Source: Nakamurella flava (lineage in GTDB: Bacteria; Actinomycetota; Actinomycetes; Mycobacteriales; Nakamurellaceae). Taken from it: a DNA stretch of 64,000 nucleotides. Of this stretch, positions 60,595 to 64,000 are shown in pieces. The stretch lies in assembly GCF_005298075.1 (NCBI RefSeq), contig NZ_SZZH01000001.1, forward strand, positions 1,488,001 through 1,552,000, in the 5' to 3' direction. Every line of letters starts with the position of its first letter. The first letter of the stretch is position 1. Position numbers and translations under genes: made by a program. The notes under the pieces were generated by a model. That model made no database searches, was not told the DNA's origin, and saw only the letters and a program-made list of their open reading frames with translations.

Positions 60595-61186
60595 GAACGA
60601 GGAAACCCGCCCCGTGGTCAGCGGGACGGGCCTCGAAAATGACCTGCTGGCGGGCGGGGTCGAAGTCAATGATACGGCCTCAGACCTCACCGATCAGATT
60701 GCCGACGCGGCCGAACTGACCGTGGCGTCAGCGCTCCTGCTCTCGCCGACCGTCGATCACGCGAAGCGACTACTCGCCCTCGCCGCAGTCCCCGTGAGCA
60801 GCGATGACCGCGTCGAGTGGATCCCGGCCGCCGCATTCACACACCCCACGGCGAAGTTCGTGGCTGACGTCTCCACCCGACTGGTCGAGGACCTCGTGCC
60901 CCCCGCTCCCGTCACCGTCGTCACCTACGCCATGCAGCACAAGATGAGTCTGCCTGACCGTCATACGCCCATCGCGGCGTTGTCGAAGCTGGCAGCGGCG
61001 AGCCACGTGACCGCGGCCGCAGATTGGGCCGCTCGGGAGGTCCGCAACAACTACTTCCGCAGGGCGATCGCGACTGCTGGACAGCGGATCTCGAGTGCCG
61101 CGTGGGCTGACACAGCCGAGATGGCCGAGCTGGTCAAGCGGGAGATCGCGGCGATCACCGACGCGGTCGAGGCGGTGAAGGGATGA
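60581..61186 (+). CDS. Hypothetical helical protein upstream of the replication ATPase
   Basis: 201 residues without recognised domain. The region from about 40 is helical, with SALLLSPTVDHAKRLLALAA and DWAAREVRNNYFRRAIATAG. It overlaps the upstream gene by 14 bp and the ATPase gene by ATGA. A GTG two codons earlier is an alternative start. A role in replication is suggested by position only. Confidence 0.6.
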   Translation: MPQPENEETRPVVSGTGLENDLLAGGVEVNDTASDLTDQIADAAELTVASALLLSPTVDHAKRLLALAAVPVSSDDRVEWIPAAAFTHPTAKFVADVSTRLVEDLVPPAPVTVVTYAMQHKMSLPDRHTPIAALSKLAAASHVTAAADWAAREVRNNYFRRAIATAGQRISSAAWADTAEMAELVKREIAAITDAVEAVKG

Positions 61187-62154
61187 GCGCTCCCATCCAG
61201 CTCCCCACTCCGCAGCGTGGGATCTCGCATCGCGTGCTTGACCGCAGTGCGCTCGCTGATCTGCCCACCCCCTCCCCGCTGATCGCCCGGACGATCGACC
61301 TTGGAACGGTCGGTGTTGTGGCCGGCTACTGGGGCACGCTGAAGTCGTTCATCGGCCTCTCCTGGGCCTCCAGTGCCGCCACAGGCTTCGCCTGGGATGG
61401 TCGGGCCGTTGAACCCTGCCGCGTTCTGTACGTGGCTGCTGAGGGCGCTTACGGCCTACACCAACGGTTGTCGGCCTGGGAGCAGCACCGTCGTACCGTC
61501 ATCCCTTCGGCGGAGTTCCTGACGTTGCCCGAGCCGGTGAACCTGGGCAGCGAGGACTCGGTGAACCAGGTCATCGAGTTCGTGGCGTCTGAGCGGATCC
61601 GCTTCGCCTGGTTCGACACCCTCGCGAAGTGCATGCCGGGCATGGACGAGAACTCGTCCCGGGACATGGGCGTCGCCGTCTCCAGCCTGTACCGCATTCG
61701 AGCGGCGACGGGCGACGGCGCCGTCGCCGCCATTCACCACACCGGCAAGGACAAGACCACCATCCGCGGGTCGTCCGCTCTCGAGGCGGGTGTGGACTGG
61801 GTTTACAAAACCGAGGGCGACGCGAACGGCATCCAGCTCAGCCGGACGAAACGCAAAGACGGACCTGTCGAAGACGTCCACCGGCTCGCGTTCCAAGCCG
61901 TTGATGGGACCGATTCAGGGGTAGTCGTCCAGTCCCAAGAGGGCTTGGGACTACGTCCCAACGCGGACGAGCTTTTGTCCCACTTCCAGTCCCACTTTTC
62001 TTTGACCGGGGCGACCCCGACGCAGCTGTTCGAGGTGTCGGACATGCCGAAGAGCAGCTTCTACCGGGCTCTGTCTGAGCTGGTCAGCGCCGGTGTGATC
62101 CAGAATCACGGCACTGACAAGCGGGCCTTCTACAAGGAGGCCAGTCATGGCTAG
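61183..62154 (+). CDS. RepA-like AAA/RecA-fold replication ATPase
   Basis: A 323-residue DnaB/RepA-type ATPase. The P-loop is AGYWGTLKSF (47-56), with Leu in place of the usual Gly before Lys54; variants with a residue other than Gly here are known in this actinobacterial family. Walker B is IRFAWFDTLAKC, and AAIHHTGKDKTTIRGSSAL is the conserved sensor block. A C-terminal winged helix (PTQLFEVSDMPKSSFYRALS) probably binds DNA. It likely unwinds the origin of the element; GTCCCA repeats lie in its last 220 bp and just after. Confidence 0.8.
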   Translation: MSAPIQLPTPQRGISHRVLDRSALADLPTPSPLIARTIDLGTVGVVAGYWGTLKSFIGLSWASSAATGFAWDGRAVEPCRVLYVAAEGAYGLHQRLSAWEQHRRTVIPSAEFLTLPEPVNLGSEDSVNQVIEFVASERIRFAWFDTLAKCMPGMDENSSRDMGVAVSSLYRIRAATGDGAVAAIHHTGKDKTTIRGSSALEAGVDWVYKTEGDANGIQLSRTKRKDGPVEDVHRLAFQAVDGTDSGVVVQSQEGLGLRPNADELLSHFQSHFSLTGATPTQLFEVSDMPKSSFYRALSELVSAGVIQNHGTDKRAFYKEASHG

Positions 62155-62237
62155 TCCCACAGTCCCAAACGGTCCCACTGATTCTGGTACCAGTCTCACC
62201 AGTCCCCATTCCTTAAGAATGGGACTGGGACTGGGAC
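61932..62237. repeat. GTCCCA iteron-like cluster, candidate origin of element 2
   Basis: Eleven copies of one hexamer in 306 bp. GTCCCA starts at 61932, 61955, 61977, 61989, 62154, 62162 and 62172; its complement TGGGAC starts at 61946, 62220, 62226 and 62232. Near matches GTCTCA and GTCCCC lie at 62193 and 62202. A hairpin pairs CCATTC (62206-62211) with GAATGG (62217-62222) around CTTAA, and its stem extends into flanking copies. The cluster spans the end of the RepA-like gene and the start of the next. Confidence 0.75.
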
Positions 62238-62461
62238 CCGGTACAGAGGTCGGTTTCGAGCACCGGGATTCGTGCTCTCGGCCGCCGCTCCGGTCGTCGA
62301 CTGACGTCTTCGATCGGTCGCGGGTGCGGTGGCGGTGCCCCGAGTGCGGTCGGGCGGTCTACGGGGGCACGCGCTCACCGCGCACCCAGGGTCTAAGCAG
62401 TGCTGACCCCATCAAGGGTGTCGATCTGCCCTACCCCCCTGCCGGCGGTGATGTGGCGTGA
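62147..62461 (+). CDS. Small protein with CxxC, repeat-derived N terminus
   Basis: 104 residues overlapping the ATPase stop by 8 bp. The first 35 residues (PTVPNGPTDSGTSLTSPHSL) are simply the translation of the GTCCCA repeats, so selection there may act on the DNA. The C-terminal half has RWRCPECGRAVYGG, one zinc knuckle. Function unknown. Confidence 0.5.
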   Translation: MASPTVPNGPTDSGTSLTSPHSLRMGLGLGPGTEVGFEHRDSCSRPPLRSSTDVFDRSRVRWRCPECGRAVYGGTRSPRTQGLSSADPIKGVDLPYPPAGGDVA

Positions 62462-62661
62462 CCACCGTCGCCGACCTGCTCACTGCCGACTCCTGCACGG
62501 CCGCATGCATTGCCGCCACCACTTCAGCGCGCCGCTGCCAGTGCCCGTGTGGCGGTCTGCATCACGGCCTGCTCGCCCACGCGTCCGTCGACGCGCTCCT
62601 CGAAGCCCGGTCGTCCGGGCTTACCTCCCTCCCAGATTTGGAGATCCTCAATGCCCAGTGA
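62458..62661 (+). CDS. Small Cys-rich protein
   Basis: 67 residues from a GTG start that overlaps the previous stop in GTGA. CTAACIA and CQCPCGGLHHG form a possible metal site, and the C terminus is helical. Function unknown. Confidence 0.55.
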   Translation: MTTVADLLTADSCTAACIAATTSARRCQCPCGGLHHGLLAHASVDALLEARSSGLTSLPDLEILNAQ

Positions 62662-62824
62662 CCGCGGACCCCTCCCCCTCAAGCAGCACTCCGAGTGGTG
62701 CTCCGAACCGAACCTTGTTTTCCACCAGCAAATCCGACCCTGGTTGCCCGTGATCGGCCACTGCCCCGAGTGCGGAGCCGCTGCCGTGGTCGCCGGCCCC
62801 GACGTCAAGCGGGCCACCCGATGA
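62651..62824 (+). CDS. Small zinc-ribbon-like protein
   Basis: 57 residues, MPSDRGPLPLKQHSEWCSEP, with HCPECGAAAVV giving a CxxC knuckle. It overlaps the previous gene by 11 bp and the next by ATGA. Function unknown. Confidence 0.5.
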   Translation: MPSDRGPLPLKQHSEWCSEPNLVFHQQIRPWLPVIGHCPECGAAAVVAGPDVKRATR

Positions 62825-63105
62825 CCCCCCAGGAACGTCGCGCGATGTTGGCCCGCGTCATCGCGTGCGAGATCGCGTTCCAGTCCCACGACCGTGCCGC
62901 CGTGGACAACTATCTGCTGGACCTCAAGTCGACGGTCTCGGACAAGGCGTGGCCTGCCCTGTCGATCGAGGTCATCCGGCAGCTCACGCTCCAGGTCGTT
63001 AAGCCACTTCTTCACCGGGACGACGCCGCGGGTGGCCAGTTCCGCCGGCAGCTGGAGATCGCCGCAGCGCAGGGACGGGCGGCCACCAAGACGGACCACG
63101 AGTGA
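62821..63105 (+). CDS. Small helical hypothetical protein
   Basis: 94 helical residues, MTPQERRAMLARVIACEIAF, without recognised domain. Its start and stop both overlap neighbours by four bases, so it is part of one transcript. Confidence 0.6.
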   Translation: MTPQERRAMLARVIACEIAFQSHDRAAVDNYLLDLKSTVSDKAWPALSIEVIRQLTLQVVKPLLHRDDAAGGQFRRQLEIAAAQGRAATKTDHE

Positions 63106-63647
63106 ACACCCCCGAGCAGGGCGTCAAAGTCACCGGGACTGCCTCCGCAGCGTCGGTTCCCGGATCCATGGCAGCACGTCGTCTGAGTGCAGCTGCCAGC
63201 GCCCCTCGGTCCGCCGGTACCCCGGGAACTCCCGGGGGCCGGCGGGCCCTGCCTGTGGAATATGAGCGCTTCGTTCACGGCCCCGGAGTTCTGGTGCCGG
63301 ACAGGCTCGCTGCGTTCTTGGTCAGCCGCCTCAAGCTCGAGCAGCTCGCGACCCAGGTCCGAGGTGTCGACGTCGAGGCCGATGCCGTCCTCCTCTCGCT
63401 GATCTTCGCCGGGACCCGTTACCTCACAGCACGTTCCCCAAAGGGAACGCCGACTGCATCTGCAAGGGAACAGGTGTCAAGCTCGGACTGGCTGACAACA
63501 AGGGCAGTAGCCACCCAGCTCGGCATGACCGTGCGGGGGGTGCGAATGGCAATCAGCGCCGGCCGGCTCGAAGGCGAGAGAGTCGACTCCCGCTGGCGAG
63601 TCAGGCGCGGCGAAGTCGAGCAGTACCGATCGAGAAGGACGGCATGA
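63102..63647 (+). CDS. Helix-turn-helix (excisionase-type) protein
   Basis: 181 residues from a GTG. A disordered Ala/Ser/Gly start, a helical middle (LAAFLVSRLKLEQLATQVRG), and a C-terminal HTH_17 domain: DWLTTRAVATQLGMTVRGVR, AISAGRLEGERVDSRWRV, EVEQYR. It may be the directionality factor of the element or a regulator. Confidence 0.7.
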   Translation: MNTPEQGVKVTGTASAASVPGSMAARRLSAAASAPRSAGTPGTPGGRRALPVEYERFVHGPGVLVPDRLAAFLVSRLKLEQLATQVRGVDVEADAVLLSLIFAGTRYLTARSPKGTPTASAREQVSSSDWLTTRAVATQLGMTVRGVRMAISAGRLEGERVDSRWRVRRGEVEQYRSRRTA

Positions 63648-63648
63648 C

Positions 63649-63801
63649 ATGGAGAAACCCGAGCACAGCGCAACGGCGCCCATCGTTGGAATGCGCATGA
63701 CCGACCGGGCGACGGCCGAGCGCGACGGCCTGAAGATCCTCGGCCAGTCGGATGACAAGACCGTCATCGTGGCCGCCTACCAGGAGGGCACACAGGCATG
63801 A
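63649..63801 (+). CDS. Very small hypothetical protein
   Basis: 50 residues, MEKPEHSATAPIVGMRMTDR, then ATAERDGLKILGQSDDKTVI. It starts 1 bp after the HTH gene stop and overlaps the next start by ATGA. Function unknown. Confidence 0.5.
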   Translation: MEKPEHSATAPIVGMRMTDRATAERDGLKILGQSDDKTVIVAAYQEGTQA

Positions 63802-64000
63802 GCATCCGATCAGCTGGCCCTGCGGCGGTTCCCACTGCCGAGGAGCTGGAGAAGTGGCAGAACCTTTGGTCCCGAGTGTGCGTGGAGCGTGACGAAGCCC
63901 TCGACCGACTCGCTCTGGCGGAAGCCCGGATCGGCGGCCTCCACCAGAGGGTCACGGATATCGGAAGCGCAGCCAACGCCGACAGCCAGCTGTCGGGCGC
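63798..64000 (+). CDS. Hypothetical coiled-coil protein, cut by the window edge
   Basis: 67 codons visible, MSIRSAGPAAVPTAEELEKW, then a coiled coil (VCVERDEALDRLALAEARIG). It starts in the ATGA overlap with the previous gene. Family unknown. Confidence 0.5.
   Translation, partial: MSIRSAGPAAVPTAEELEKWQNLWSRVCVERDEALDRLALAEARIGGLHQRVTDIGSAANADSQLSG

Larger units (their letters stand above)
58397..64000. mobile_element. Integrative element 2, inserted in tadC (left part only)
   Basis: Begins where tadC homology ends, close to 58397, and runs past the window edge. It encodes a serine recombinase at the junction followed by about ten mostly overlapping genes on one strand: a Cys protein, two helical proteins, a RepA-like ATPase, short Cys-rich proteins and an HTH protein. 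This is the early-gene layout of actinophages and integrated plasmids. The right end, whether virion genes follow and the exact core are not visible. Confidence 0.88.

Noticed and set aside
61932-62237. GTCCCA repeats as a CRISPR array
   Set aside because: Repeats are six bases long, in both orientations and unevenly spaced; no cas gene is present.

Overview
The window is high-GC actinobacterial chromosome. Gene order on the left (fbiC, rhomboid, cysM-cysO-mec, DUF2017, clpS, with pncB divergent) matches the order known around clpS and cysM in mycobacteria. The ctaD-serB pair, ftsE-ftsX-smpB, a tmRNA with an ADSSQREYALAA tag and DUF2510, DUF1003 and DUF2017 proteins fit the same phylum. The genus is not certain; a Nakamurella/Frankia-type lineage is a guess.

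Layout. 1-26346 is core chromosome: F420 chromophore synthesis, O-phosphoserine-type cysteine synthesis with its sulfur carrier and JAMM protease, NAD salvage (pncB, pncA), an amylosucrase, ctaD-serB-pth, tRNA-Ala, DsbA/MauE/FKBP envelope proteins, and a minus-strand run from hisN through ftsE-ftsX-smpB, four tandem paralogous secreted proteins, and ssrA. 26567-45283 is a tadA/cpaF pilus ATPase gene split in two by a 17.5-kb integrative element (element 1, core sites at 26975-26979 and 44447-44451). 45371-56231 is core again: a TPP riboswitch with a THI5-type ABC importer, dhaL-dhaM, nhaA, an L,D-transpeptidase, dinB, an F420-type flavin oxidoreductase and an orphan histidine kinase. 56681-58401 is tadB followed by a truncated tadC. 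From 58397 to the right edge a second integrative element (element 2) runs out of the window.

The main result is that both pilus genes are interrupted by unrelated elements, each with a serine recombinase directly beside the junction. For element 1 both ends are visible. Removing one 5-bp core copy and everything between restores a 414-residue TadA reading frame exactly. The two inner ends together rebuild a symmetric 52-bp attP-like site with two 22-bp half-sites around an 8-bp centre. The Tad pilus would therefore be off in the integrated state and could be restored by excision.

Element 1 carries a tyrosine recombinase at one end and the serine recombinase at the other, a rolling-circle-type Rep (apparently frameshifted), an excisionase-like HTH protein, a possible defence pair (ApeA-like HEPN protein and AlbA_2/Schlafen-like protein), a protein with a papain-like Cys-His-Asp arrangement, a DUF4238 protein with a partner, a four-segment membrane protein and several tiny Cys-rich proteins. 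Element 2 carries a tightly overlapping phage-like run with a RecA-fold RepA-like ATPase, eleven GTCCCA repeats in about 300 bp that may be its origin, and an HTH protein.
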